A stretch of DNA of 64,000 bases from Dyadobacter sp. CY326. Lineage in GTDB: Bacteria; Bacteroidota; Bacteroidia; Cytophagales; Spirosomataceae. Position numbers and translations under genes: made by a program. The stretch is from NCBI RefSeq assembly GCF_021390515.1, contig NZ_JAJUXI010000006.1, positions 1 to 64,000 of the forward strand, written 5' to 3'. Position 1 is the first letter of the stretch; the number at the start of each line of letters is the position of its first letter. Shown here piece after piece: positions 34,694-42,620 of the stretch. The notes beneath the pieces were generated by a model. It made no database searches. It had not been told where the DNA came from and saw nothing but the letters and a program-made list of their open reading frames with translations.

Positions 34694-35458
34694 ATGAAAA
34701 AACTGATTCTTACCGCGTTCAGCCTTGCAACGGCTTTTGCTGCACACGCTCAATTGCAACCAACTAAGCAAACTCCCGAATCGAGTGAATTGTGGAGCCC
34801 GGTTCCTCGTGTTGTAACGCCTGGTAAACCTTCTACGGCTGTTTCAGGTTTTACTGCGCCTTCCGATGCAATCATATTATTTGATGGTAAAAATCTGGAT
34901 GCCTGGGTTTCCGGCAAGGACGGCAAAACTGCTGCGCCATGGACTGTTGGCGACGGAGCGATAACTGTTGCACCCAAATCCGGCGACATTCAAACGAAAC
35001 AAACATTTGGCGATTATCAGCTGCACATTGAATGGCGCACGCCTGCGAAAGTGGAAGGAAATAGCCAGGGACGCGGAAACAGCGGGATTTTTATGCAGGG
35101 AATCTACGAATTGCAGGTTTTGGACAGCTATAATAACCCAACTTATTCTAACGGACAGGCGGGGTCTATTTACAAGCAAACCATGCCATTGGTAAATGCA
35201 GCAGTTGGACCAGGCGAATGGCAAACTTATGACGTTGTTTACACAGCGCCACATTTTAACAAGGACGGTCAAATGACCATTGCTCCCTATATTACAGTGA
35301 TTCACAATGGTGTTTTGGTTCAAAATCACACCATGATCCAGGGAACAACGCCTTATATTGGTCAGCCAGTGATAGAGCCACACGGCAAAGGCCCGATCAA
35401 ATTGCAAGATCACAACAACACGACGAGCTTCCGCAATATCTGGATCCGCGAGCTGTAA
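34694..35458 (+). CDS. DUF1080 (3-keto-disaccharide hydrolase) protein
   Basis: A 254-residue exported protein (signal MKKLILTAFSLATAFAAHAQ). The single DUF1080 domain begins at IILFDGKNLDAWVSG and continues with FGDYQLHIEWRTP, GNSGIFMQGIYELQVLDSY, VYTAPHFNKDG and GPIKLQDHNNTTSFRNIWIREL, the standard blocks. The domain is now described as a 3-keto-disaccharide hydrolase and cleaves glycosidic bonds next to a keto group without acid/base chemistry of classic glycosidases. It is the divergent partner of the operon at 30671-34498 and likely shares its regulation. Terminated by a hairpin at 35516. Confidence 0.88.
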   Translation: MKKLILTAFSLATAFAAHAQLQPTKQTPESSELWSPVPRVVTPGKPSTAVSGFTAPSDAIILFDGKNLDAWVSGKDGKTAAPWTVGDGAITVAPKSGDIQTKQTFGDYQLHIEWRTPAKVEGNSQGRGNSGIFMQGIYELQVLDSYNNPTYSNGQAGSIYKQTMPLVNAAVGPGEWQTYDVVYTAPHFNKDGQMTIAPYITVIHNGVLVQNHTMIQGTTPYIGQPVIEPHGKGPIKLQDHNNTTSFRNIWIREL

Positions 35459-35515
35459 GCGACGCGCAACGCCCGGCGCTCGACGCCCGGCGAATTTTAG
35501 GAACAATAATTGAAA

Positions 35516-35553
35516 GGCTTAAACGGTTTAAAACATCGTTTAAGCCTTTTTTC
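35516..35553 (+). terminator. Rho-independent terminator
   Basis: AGGCTTAAACG and CGTTTAAGCCT form an 11-bp perfect stem around an 11-nt loop and are followed by six T. It ends the DUF1080 gene. Between the stop codon and the hairpin the 10-mer ACGCCCGGCG occurs twice, 14 nt apart. Confidence 0.9.
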
Positions 35554-35608
35554 TATTTTAGGTTTAACATTATATTAGTAATTGTTTTAGGCATTTAGAA
35601 TTGTTGAC

Positions 35609-36175
35609 ATGCAGGAGATTGAGCCATATTATAATTGGGAAAAGCATTATGTAGCCAGCCATGACGAAAAATCACCCTTCTATGGCCGGACTTATAATTT
35701 AGATTATTATGAAAATGCGATTTATGGCTATTACATTCATCCGTTATGGGACGAAATCGGCTCTGAGACGCTGTATGTGAAAATTATTTTCGCAGATTAC
35801 AACAAGCGCTATGTCGTTATTGAAATGTTTGGCGAGTGGAATGATGCCCTGCATAACGACATTATGTTTTTCAAGCGACAGGTTGTTGATCCGCTTGTGG
35901 ATGAGGGCATTAACCAGTTTATTTTAATGGGAGAAAATGTGCTCGACTTTCACGGAAGCGAGGATGATTATTATGCTGAATGGTTTGATGACATTGAAGA
36001 CGGCTGGATTGCGGCAGTGAATTTTAGAGAACATGTGGAGGAACAATGGAAGAAGTTCAGGCTGGATTATTACATTAATTTTGGCGGAACATTGCAGCTC
36101 AACAACTGGCGGACAATGCAGCCTGAGCCATTTTATGAGCTCATTAAAAAATTGATGATTAGAAGGTTAGAGTAG
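35609..36175 (+). CDS. Conserved acidic protein of unknown function
   Basis: The 188-residue protein is very rich in aromatic residues and acids (EIEPYYNWEKHYV, RTYNLDYYENAIYGYYIHP, DDYYAEWFDDIEDGW). It has no export signal or membrane segment. Alternating strands (LYVKIIFADYNKRYVVIEMFG) and helices suggest a compact alpha/beta protein. I do not recognise a family; similar proteins seem confined to Cytophagales. It is followed 91 bp later by the repeat-protein gene on the same strand, perhaps in one unit. Confidence 0.7.
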   Translation: MQEIEPYYNWEKHYVASHDEKSPFYGRTYNLDYYENAIYGYYIHPLWDEIGSETLYVKIIFADYNKRYVVIEMFGEWNDALHNDIMFFKRQVVDPLVDEGINQFILMGENVLDFHGSEDDYYAEWFDDIEDGWIAAVNFREHVEEQWKKFRLDYYINFGGTLQLNNWRTMQPEPFYELIKKLMIRRLE

Positions 36176-36266
36176 GAGAAAGCTTCCTCATTGCTTGCAA
36201 CGTTGCCAACTCCTTTGTAGCTTTCGAATCAACTGTTACAAATTTCCCACCTTAAATCCCTTTCCA

Positions 36267-37112
36267 ATGGCTGAAAACGAAAAACCCACACCCGAAGAAG
36301 TGACCGAATCACTTCAGAAAAAATTTGATGAGCTGAAAGAAGAAGCTGCTGATACAAAGGAGGAGATCGTGGATGAGGCCGAGGAAGTGAATGAGGATGC
36401 GGCGATATTTGAAACAGACAAGGCTGATGAACTGGAAGTTTTGGCGGAAGAAAAATTGGAAGAAGCGGAAGTGGCTGCCGATGGCGTGAAATCGGAAGTG
36501 TATGAAACTTTGGACGATTTGAAGGCAGCAGGCGAATCCAAGCTTGACGCCACAAAAGATGAAGCATTGGAATTGGAAGCAGCAGCGGCCGACGAGGTGG
36601 AAGATCTTAAATTAGCAGCAGCTGACAAAGTAGAAGATGTGAAAATTGCGGCGGAAGAAAAAACGGAGGAAGCAAAAGGGGTTGTAGCAACGATTAAGGA
36701 AGAAGCCGCAGCAAAAGCAGCTGATGTTGAGGAGGCTGCAACCGAAAAAGTCGAGGAATTGAAATCGGGCTTCTCGCAAAAAACGGAGCAGTTGCAAAAT
36801 GAAGTTGAGCTCAACATTGCTGCTGGAAAGGTGAAAGCTGAGGAATTTTTGGCTGATTTCAGTGAAAAAGCAGAAGAAGTTAAGGAAGCTGCCGCGGAGA
36901 AATATGAGGACATTAAGGATGAAGTGCAGGAGAAGTTCGAAGAAGCCAAGGCCATAGCGGCTGAGAAACTGGCAGAAGCGCAGATCAAAGCAGAAGAATT
37001 GAGAATGAAAGCAGCTGAGGAAATTGAGGATATCAAGGAAGTGGCTACTGAAAAATATGAGGAAACAAAAGTAAAAGCGAAGGGTTTCTGGGCCAGGTTG
37101 TTTGGCAAGTGA
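36267..37112 (+). CDS. Acidic Ala/Glu/Lys-rich heptad/hendecad repeat protein
   Basis: From ATG 36267 (MAENEKPTPEEV) the 281-residue protein is almost wholly composed of short repeats such as EEVKEAAAEKYED, DEVEDLKLAAADKVEDVK and IKAEELRMKAAEEIE. Ala, Glu, Lys and Asp make up most residues, and no Cys or Trp occurs until the end. It is expected to be a long amphipathic helix or coiled coil, like apolipoprotein/LEA or YtxH-like stress proteins. The end KGFWARLFGK may anchor to a membrane or partner. No signal peptide is seen. Function unknown; stress protection is an inference. A terminator follows at 37130. Confidence 0.75.
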   Translation: MAENEKPTPEEVTESLQKKFDELKEEAADTKEEIVDEAEEVNEDAAIFETDKADELEVLAEEKLEEAEVAADGVKSEVYETLDDLKAAGESKLDATKDEALELEAAAADEVEDLKLAAADKVEDVKIAAEEKTEEAKGVVATIKEEAAAKAADVEEAATEKVEELKSGFSQKTEQLQNEVELNIAAGKVKAEEFLADFSEKAEEVKEAAAEKYEDIKDEVQEKFEEAKAIAAEKLAEAQIKAEELRMKAAEEIEDIKEVATEKYEETKVKAKGFWARLFGK

Positions 37113-37129
37113 TATTAGAGATTTAGCAA

Positions 37130-37165
37130 AAAGGGCCTGTCAGATTCAATTCTGTCAGGCTTTTT
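37130..37165 (+). terminator. Rho-independent terminator
   Basis: GCCTG-T-CAGA and TCTG-T-CAGGC pair around ATTCAA with one internal T-T mismatch and run into seven T. It separates the repeat-protein gene from the peptide/MNIO pair, which therefore has its own promoter within 37166-37260. Confidence 0.85.
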
Positions 37166-37260
37166 TTGTGGGCGAAAAAATTTAATGCTAACGGTTACAA
37201 CCAAATGAATTTCAATTGAATCTTCTAAAAAAAGACCAATTCACCTTAGCCAAAAACATC

Positions 37261-37416
37261 ATGAAAGTCTCAAAATCTGTTTTGAAAGCCGTTGCAGTTG
37301 CTGTTACTGTCACAACACTCGCATCTGCATGCTCGGACGGCCTGATTAAGCCAGGCGGCGAAAAGACAAGCAAGACAAAAACTTTTGATAACTGCCCCGC
37401 CTGCGGAATGGGTTGA
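37261..37416 (+). CDS. Candidate RiPP precursor peptide with signal peptide and CPACGMG terminus
   Basis: A 51-residue peptide from ATG 37261; a longer frame from 37216 is possible but lacks the signal-peptide start. The N terminus, KSVLKAVAVAVTVTTLASA, is a Sec-type signal with a likely cut after ASA or a weak lipobox (ASAC). The mature part is short, Gly/Lys/Thr-rich, and ends NCPACGMG. It lies 22 bp upstream of a DUF692/MNIO enzyme gene, the arrangement of precursors in methanobactin, 3-thiaglutamate and chryseobasin-type pathways. The CPAC pair is the expected modification site. Precursor role is inferred from context. Confidence 0.75.
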   Translation: MKVSKSVLKAVAVAVTVTTLASACSDGLIKPGGEKTSKTKTFDNCPACGMG

Positions 37417-37438
37417 TTTCTTTTGACATTGCTCTATT

Positions 37439-38572
37439 ATGCCTGAAATATACGCTTCCATAGCCTGTAACCTCGATGCGCACATTTTGCAGGCATCGCT
37501 TCCATTGTTTGAAGAGGAAAAAGTGGAGGCAATTGAATGGTCGTTTGACGCGCTGTTTAATTTCAATGAGATCCCCTCATGGTTTACGGAGCTTGTTCGC
37601 GAATTCAGCGATCACAATCGGTTAATCGGGCACGGCGTTTACTTTTCTCTTTTTTCAGGAAAATGGTCGCCCGAGCAGCAGGAATGGCTTCATAGGCTGA
37701 GGAAAGTTTCTAACGAGTTTCATTTCGATCACATTACCGAGCATTTTGGCTTCATGACCGGAGCCGATTTTCACAAAGGCGCTCCCATTGGCATTCCGTT
37801 TACTACGCAGACATTGGCATTGGGGAAAGACCGGCTGCGAAGGATTCAGGACGCTTGCCGTTGCCCGGTCGGACTGGAAAATCTGGCCTTTTCTTATTCC
37901 ATCGAGGAGGTCAAAAAACATGGGGACTTTCTCAACCAACTGGTAGAAAGTGTCAACGGTTTCATCATTCTTGATCTGCACAACCTTTATTGCCAGGTGC
38001 ATAATTTTGACATCGCATTTGATGAAATTGTTAAATTATATCCGCTTGACAAAGTCAGGGAAATCCACATTTCGGGAGGCAGCTGGGACAAGAATCCGCT
38101 GAGAGGGAATAAAAAAGTCAGGCGCGACACGCACGATGCATCCGTTCCGGAAGCTGTCTTTCAATATCTCCGAAAAGCAATGCGGTTCTGCCCAAACCTG
38201 AAATTTGTGGTGATGGAGCAAATGGGCACGGCGCTTCATACGGTCGAGAGGCAGCAAATGTTTCGAAATGACTTTCTGCGCATGAGCAGCATTATCGAGT
38301 CATCTAATCTAGATCAGCAACATCCGACCAACACGTTTGCTCCCGTTTCTAATTTTAACATCAACGAGCCTCCATTGGAAGATTTGTTCTTGCACAGCCA
38401 GCAAGTGCAACTGTCGCAGATCCTCGAAAATGCAAGCAATGTTGACGAGGCGAGAGTAATGCTGCAATCTTCTGATCTTGCCAACACGGCCTGGAAAGTG
38501 GAAAACTGGGCTCCCTACATGCTGGAAACGGCGATTTCTATTGCTCATAAGTGGAAAAACGGTTTTTCCTAA
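37439..38572 (+). CDS. DUF692 multinuclear non-heme iron oxidase (MNIO) with C-terminal extension
   Basis: A 377-residue TIM-barrel protein of the MbnB/TglH/ChrH family, which uses iron and O2 to remodel Cys or other side chains of ribosomal peptides. The expected metal ligands are visible: GHGVYFS, HFDHITEHFGF, VGLENLAFS, IILDLHNLYC, VREIHISGGS, RDTHDA and VVMEQMG. The barrel ends near residue 285. The last 80 or so residues (for example HSQQVQLSQILENASN and NWAPYMLETAISIAHKW) are not needed for the fold and resemble the helical partner proteins (TglI/ChrI/MbnC type) in size. No separate partner gene is nearby. It is translationally close to the 51-residue peptide gene. Confidence 0.87.
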   Translation: MPEIYASIACNLDAHILQASLPLFEEEKVEAIEWSFDALFNFNEIPSWFTELVREFSDHNRLIGHGVYFSLFSGKWSPEQQEWLHRLRKVSNEFHFDHITEHFGFMTGADFHKGAPIGIPFTTQTLALGKDRLRRIQDACRCPVGLENLAFSYSIEEVKKHGDFLNQLVESVNGFIILDLHNLYCQVHNFDIAFDEIVKLYPLDKVREIHISGGSWDKNPLRGNKKVRRDTHDASVPEAVFQYLRKAMRFCPNLKFVVMEQMGTALHTVERQQMFRNDFLRMSSIIESSNLDQQHPTNTFAPVSNFNINEPPLEDLFLHSQQVQLSQILENASNVDEARVMLQSSDLANTAWKVENWAPYMLETAISIAHKWKNGFS

Positions 38573-38662
38573 GCCGGTTCCTCCACGAATTGATAGTTGA
38601 TTTTTAATGATTCATGGTGTGATTTTTTATCTTTATGTTTTACACTAAAAAATCTTCCATTA

Positions 38663-40309
38663 ATGTCACATCCTTCCCTTACGCTTCCCTATAAGCATCC
38701 GTTTACGCCGGACGCAAACTATAAAAAATCAGTTGCCTATTTTTCAATGGAGTTTGCGGTGGATCAGGCTCTCAAAATTTACTCGGGAGGACTGGGTTTT
38801 CTGGCAGGCTCGCATATGCGAAGCGTTTATGCATTGAAACAAAATTTGATTGGCATTGGAATGCTGTGGAAACACGGTTATTACGACCAGGGCCGCAAAA
38901 AAGACGGCAGCATGGAACCGGAATTCCGGGAAAAGATGTATTCGTTTCTTGTTGATACAAATATCCGTTTCCAGATTCCTGTGATGGGAAAAGATGTGTG
39001 GGTTGCGGCTTATTATCTTCCGCCAGATGTTTTCCAATCCGCTCCCATGTTCCTGTTAACCACTGACACGGACGGAAATGATGATACGACGCGGGCGATT
39101 TGTTATTCACTTTATGATGCCGATGTGCGTTACAAAGTTGCGCAATGCATGGTGCTCGGCATCGGCGGTGCGCGGCTTTTGGAGGAATTGCAATATGAGC
39201 CGGAGGTTTACCATTTCAATGAGGCGCATGCGGTTTCTGCCATTTTCCATTTATTTAAAAAATATAAAAAAGTGTCTGAGGTCAAAAAGCGTGTCGTTTT
39301 TACTACGCATACGCCGGAAGAGGCTGGAAATGAGAAGCATGACATTAATTTCCTCAATGACCTCGGCTTCTTTTCAGGCTTGGATCTGGGCACTGTGCGT
39401 AAGATTAGCGGCATTAAAGACGACACATTCAACCATTCGCTTGCAGCATTGAGCCTGAGCCGAAAAGCCAATGGCGTTTCAAAACTGCACGGGGAAGTGT
39501 CGCGGATTATGTGGAAATCATATCCGAAAATCGCGGAGATCGGGCACATTACAAATGCGCAGAATAACACTTATTGGGTTGATAGTCAGTTGGAAGCTGC
39601 ACGCATTGCAAAAGATTCGGCAAAAATCGCTGCGCGCAAGAATGAGCTGAAAACAATTTTGTTCAAAACGGTTGCTGACCAATGTGGTAAAATTTTTGAT
39701 CCCAATGTGCTTACAATCGTTTGGGCAAGAAGATTTGCTGCTTACAAACGGCCGGATATGCTTGTTTGGGATCTGGAACGTTTTCGGAAACTGATGGAAA
39801 ACAAGGATCAGCCAATCCAGGTTATTTGGGCTGGAAAACCTTATCCGAAAGATGAGGGAGCGATAAGCACATTCAACAAGCTTTTTTACATGAGCCATCA
39901 TTTCTCCAATATGGCTGTGCTGACAGGCTATGAATTAGCGCTTTCTAAATTGCTGAAAGATGGTTCGGACGTTTGGTTAAATACACCTGTGGTTACCCGC
40001 GAAGCCTCCGGAACCAGCGGAATGACGGCGGCCATGAATGCATCACTTAACTTATCGACATTCGACGGATGGATCTGTGAATTCGCCAAAGATGGCGAGA
40101 ATTCATTCCTGCTGCCAGTTGCGCAAGGTGACGATATCAACAAACAAGATTGCGACGCATTGATGGATAAGCTGGAAACAACCGTCATCCCAACCTATTA
40201 TGGTAACAAGGAGAAATGGCAACAAATGGTCCTCAACAGCATGAACGACGTCAACGTCGATTTCAACTCTGACCGCATGGCGCGTGAGTATTATGAAAAG
40301 CTTTATTGA
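38663..40309 (+). CDS. Alpha-glucan phosphorylase family protein lacking the PLP lysine
   Basis: A 548-residue GT35-type protein (start ATG 38663, MSHPSLTLPYKHPF). VAYFSMEFAVDQALKIYSGGLGFLAGSHMRSVYAL is the N-terminal block (about residues 24-58), with VYHFNEAHAVSAIFHLF and VVFTTHTPEEAGNEKHD in the middle and IVWARRFAAYKRPDML for nucleotide or phosphate binding. Near the C terminus EASGTSGMTAAMNASLN replaces the usual EASGTSGMK: the lysine that binds PLP is Thr455. Without PLP, phosphorolysis is unlikely, so the protein may be a retaining glycosyltransferase or regulatory homologue. Related Bacteroidota proteins of this length are annotated as 'alpha-glucan family phosphorylase'. It lies 90 bp after the MNIO gene. 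Confidence 0.82.
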   Translation: MSHPSLTLPYKHPFTPDANYKKSVAYFSMEFAVDQALKIYSGGLGFLAGSHMRSVYALKQNLIGIGMLWKHGYYDQGRKKDGSMEPEFREKMYSFLVDTNIRFQIPVMGKDVWVAAYYLPPDVFQSAPMFLLTTDTDGNDDTTRAICYSLYDADVRYKVAQCMVLGIGGARLLEELQYEPEVYHFNEAHAVSAIFHLFKKYKKVSEVKKRVVFTTHTPEEAGNEKHDINFLNDLGFFSGLDLGTVRKISGIKDDTFNHSLAALSLSRKANGVSKLHGEVSRIMWKSYPKIAEIGHITNAQNNTYWVDSQLEAARIAKDSAKIAARKNELKTILFKTVADQCGKIFDPNVLTIVWARRFAAYKRPDMLVWDLERFRKLMENKDQPIQVIWAGKPYPKDEGAISTFNKLFYMSHHFSNMAVLTGYELALSKLLKDGSDVWLNTPVVTREASGTSGMTAAMNASLNLSTFDGWICEFAKDGENSFLLPVAQGDDINKQDCDALMDKLETTVIPTYYGNKEKWQQMVLNSMNDVNVDFNSDRMAREYYEKLY

Positions 40310-40386
40310 GTGGCCGTTCTCAATAATTTTAAGGTTTTATTAAGCGTTACAAGATTGCTAAATTGCATCCTTTAAACTTACTCATC

Positions 40387-40998
40387 ATGGATACATCATT
40401 GATCACAATGCCCGTGACCCTGAAAGTTGGGGATATCATGAGCGAGGATGAGTTCTTTCGGTTTTGCCAGATGAACGACATGCTTAGCTTCGAACGGGAT
40501 AAAAACGGAAATATTATTTTTATGTCCCCGACAGGCAGCTTTACTGGACGCTTTACTTTACGAATAGCAAATAAGTTTTTTAATTGGCTCGAGAATAATG
40601 ATATACCGGGTGAAGTGTTTGACTCATCAACCGGCTTTACGCTTCCAAATGGTGCAGTAAGATCTCCCGATATATCATGGGTGCCCAAAGAAAAATGGGA
40701 TGCATTGTCGTGCGACGAACAGGAAAAATTTGCGCCCATTTGCCCCGATTTTATTATTGAAGTGCGTTCGAAATCAGATGACCTGAAATACTTGCAGGAC
40801 AAAATGCTTGAATATATGGAAAACGGATGCCAGCTTGGGTGGCTTATTGACCGTTTTGGCGAGCAGGTTTTTATTTATGCTCCGGGCAAACATGTAGAAA
40901 CGGTGAATGGCTTGAATGTTCAGCTTTTGGGTGATCCGTTATTTCCTGGTTTCGCTCTCGACTTGTCTGCGATTGAGAAATTGAATCCTGACCATTAA
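40387..40998 (+). CDS. Uma2 family (DUF820) restriction-endonuclease-like protein
   Basis: From ATG 40387 (MDTSLITMPVTLKV) the 203-residue protein matches PF05685. The PD-(D/E)xK elements are VRSPDISWVPKE, FIIEVRSKSDDL and the later KMLEYMENGCQLGWLIDRFG with its Lys and Asp. The family is abundant in Cyanobacteria and Bacteroidota; a nuclease fold is established, a biological substrate is not. An upstream TTG at 40363 is not preferred. Its stop overlaps the convergent RmlD-like gene by 4 bp. Confidence 0.85.
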   Translation: MDTSLITMPVTLKVGDIMSEDEFFRFCQMNDMLSFERDKNGNIIFMSPTGSFTGRFTLRIANKFFNWLENNDIPGEVFDSSTGFTLPNGAVRSPDISWVPKEKWDALSCDEQEKFAPICPDFIIEVRSKSDDLKYLQDKMLEYMENGCQLGWLIDRFGEQVFIYAPGKHVETVNGLNVQLLGDPLFPGFALDLSAIEKLNPDH

Positions 40999-41903
40999 AA
41001 ACCAATCTGCTTTGCCACCAGGGCGATTCCTTCCCGGAATGTGTGCGGTTCGTAGCCAAGTACATTCCGGGATTTTTTTAGGTCAAAACCGGTTCTCGGC
41101 GGCCTTCTTGCTGGTTGCGTAAATGATGAGGCGTCGGTTGGGGAAATGAGGGATTTGTCTAACGAAAAATAGTCGGCAGCCATGATCGCCATTTCATAAG
41201 GAGTCAGAAAATCTTTTCCGGAAATGTGAAAAATGCCTTTGGCGCGCTGGTCGGCAATTAAAAAACAACCCATTGCCAGATCTTCCGCTAACGTCGGTGT
41301 GCGGAACTGATCCGTTACGACTTTAATGGCCTTGCCTTCCTCCAATGACTTTTTAACCCAAAGAATAATGTTACTGCGGCTCATATCATGGGCTATGCCG
41401 TAAACCAGCACGGTGCGCGCAATCGCCCAGTCAATGTCGGAATTCAATAAAGCCTTTTCAGCTGCATATTTGCTCCAGCCATAAAAACTGATCGGATTCG
41501 GCGCATCCTCCTCACTATATGGGCCTGATTTTCCGTCAAAAACGAAGTCCGTAGAAACGTGTTCCAAGAAAATGTTGTGTTTCCTGCAAGCTTCAATGAG
41601 GATCTCGACGGAAGTGACATTCAATTTCCAGCAGGCGTCTTTTTCCACTTCGCATTGATCCACATTCGTCATGGCGGCTGTGTGGATGATGACGTGGGGT
41701 TTAACCAAGCTTAAAACGTTGTCAACATCACTTGCATCTGTAACGTCCATTTCCAGATAGCGATAACCTTCCGAAACATCCAGGCGATTTGCGCCTTTTG
41801 CCGTTGCTATGGTTTCAATAGCATTATTTCCGGCAAGCAGCGCGACAAGTTTCTGGCCAAGCAGACCATTGGAACCGGTGATTAAAATGCGTTTCTTTTC
41901 CAA
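40995..41903 (-). CDS. RmlD-type sugar-nucleotide reductase (SDR family)
   Basis: An extended short-chain dehydrogenase of 302 residues. The NAD(P)-binding motif is ITGSNGLLGQKLVALL, with IIHTAAMTNVDQCE at about 73-86. The catalytic Ser/Thr is in VSTDFVFDG, and Tyr and Lys are in FYGWSKYAAEK. The pattern is that of dTDP-4-dehydrorhamnose reductase or related NAD-dependent epimerases; no RmlA/B/C gene is adjacent, so the substrate is uncertain. It ends 4 bp after the cyclophilin stop on the same strand, part of a minus-strand run to 44756. Confidence 0.85.
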   Translation of the reverse strand: MEKKRILITGSNGLLGQKLVALLAGNNAIETIATAKGANRLDVSEGYRYLEMDVTDASDVDNVLSLVKPHVIIHTAAMTNVDQCEVEKDACWKLNVTSVEILIEACRKHNIFLEHVSTDFVFDGKSGPYSEEDAPNPISFYGWSKYAAEKALLNSDIDWAIARTVLVYGIAHDMSRSNIILWVKKSLEEGKAIKVVTDQFRTPTLAEDLAMGCFLIADQRAKGIFHISGKDFLTPYEMAIMAADYFSLDKSLISPTDASSFTQPARRPPRTGFDLKKSRNVLGYEPHTFREGIALVAKQIGF

Positions 41904-41907
41904 GACA

Positions 41908-42615
41908 TTAAGCTTCGTAGTTCCAACCGTATTTCCTGGTGATCTTTTTCTTCTTCATTTTCTTGACGGAGATCTGCATCGAAACGTTTTTCTCTGGACG
42001 ATCGCGTTCGTCTTTTTCGACAGAGCCAATTTTGTCAACTACATCCAGTCCATCAATAACTTGCCCAAAAACAGTGTAAGAGCCATCCAGATGCGGTGTT
42101 CCGCCTATTGTTTCGTAAACTTTCCGTTGCGAATCCGTCAACTTCCGGGCAGCACGCGCAGCTTGTTTGTCCAAATCGTTTTTACTCCATTTCCGGCCCT
42201 GAACAATGTAAAACTGACATCCGCTGGATTCTTTTGCCGGGTTGTTATCACGCGCGGCAGCCAATGCGCCTTTTTGGTGAAACAGCTTGGGGCTGAATTC
42301 CGCAGGAATTTTATAACCATTATCGCCTTTTCCCAGCATATCATCCGGTTTGGCATTTCGTGAATTCGGGTCGCCGCCCTGAATCATAAAGTCATCGATG
42401 ACACGGTGGAAAAGCAAGCCGTCGTAAAATTTGTCTTTGGATAATTTGAGGAAATTGGCTTTATGCTTGGGTGTTTCGTCAAATAGGATCAGCCGCATTG
42501 TGCCTTGTTCCGTTTTGATTGTTACAACTTCATCTTTTTTAGATGTCTTTTGAGCAAAGGCACCAACAGAAAACAGGCATAATGCTGCCAGAAGCAATGA
42601 TTTTTGGTTTTTCAT
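41908..42615 (-). CDS. Exported peptidyl-prolyl cis-trans isomerase (cyclophilin type)
   Basis: A 235-residue periplasmic or outer-membrane cyclophilin (signal MKNQKSLLLAALCLFSVGAFAQ). The domain includes LLFHRVIDDFMIQGGDP with the catalytic Arg, ESSGCQFYIVQG and YTVFGQVIDGLDVVDKI, all at family positions, with an insertion (KWSKNDLDKQAARAARKLTDS, about 145-165). The C terminus is strongly basic (KKMKKKKITRKYG). It assists folding of exported proteins. It precedes an RmlD-like gene by 4 bp and follows a lipoprotein gene by 5 bp, so these three are one operon. Confidence 0.9.
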   Translation of the reverse strand: MKNQKSLLLAALCLFSVGAFAQKTSKKDEVVTIKTEQGTMRLILFDETPKHKANFLKLSKDKFYDGLLFHRVIDDFMIQGGDPNSRNAKPDDMLGKGDNGYKIPAEFSPKLFHQKGALAAARDNNPAKESSGCQFYIVQGRKWSKNDLDKQAARAARKLTDSQRKVYETIGGTPHLDGSYTVFGQVIDGLDVVDKIGSVEKDERDRPEKNVSMQISVKKMKKKKITRKYGWNYEA

Positions 42616-42620
42616 AAAAT

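Noticed and set aside
35469..35492. Tandem ACGCCCGGCG repeat after the DUF1080 gene
   Set aside because: Only two copies in 24 nt, GC-rich spacer before a terminator; too short to support a CRISPR or mobile-element reading.
36314..37108. Long serine/alanine-rich reading frame on the minus strand, about 264 residues
   Set aside because: It is the mirror image of the repetitive Ala/Glu/Lys gene on the plus strand; low-complexity codons leave the antisense strand open, and no family or start signal supports it.
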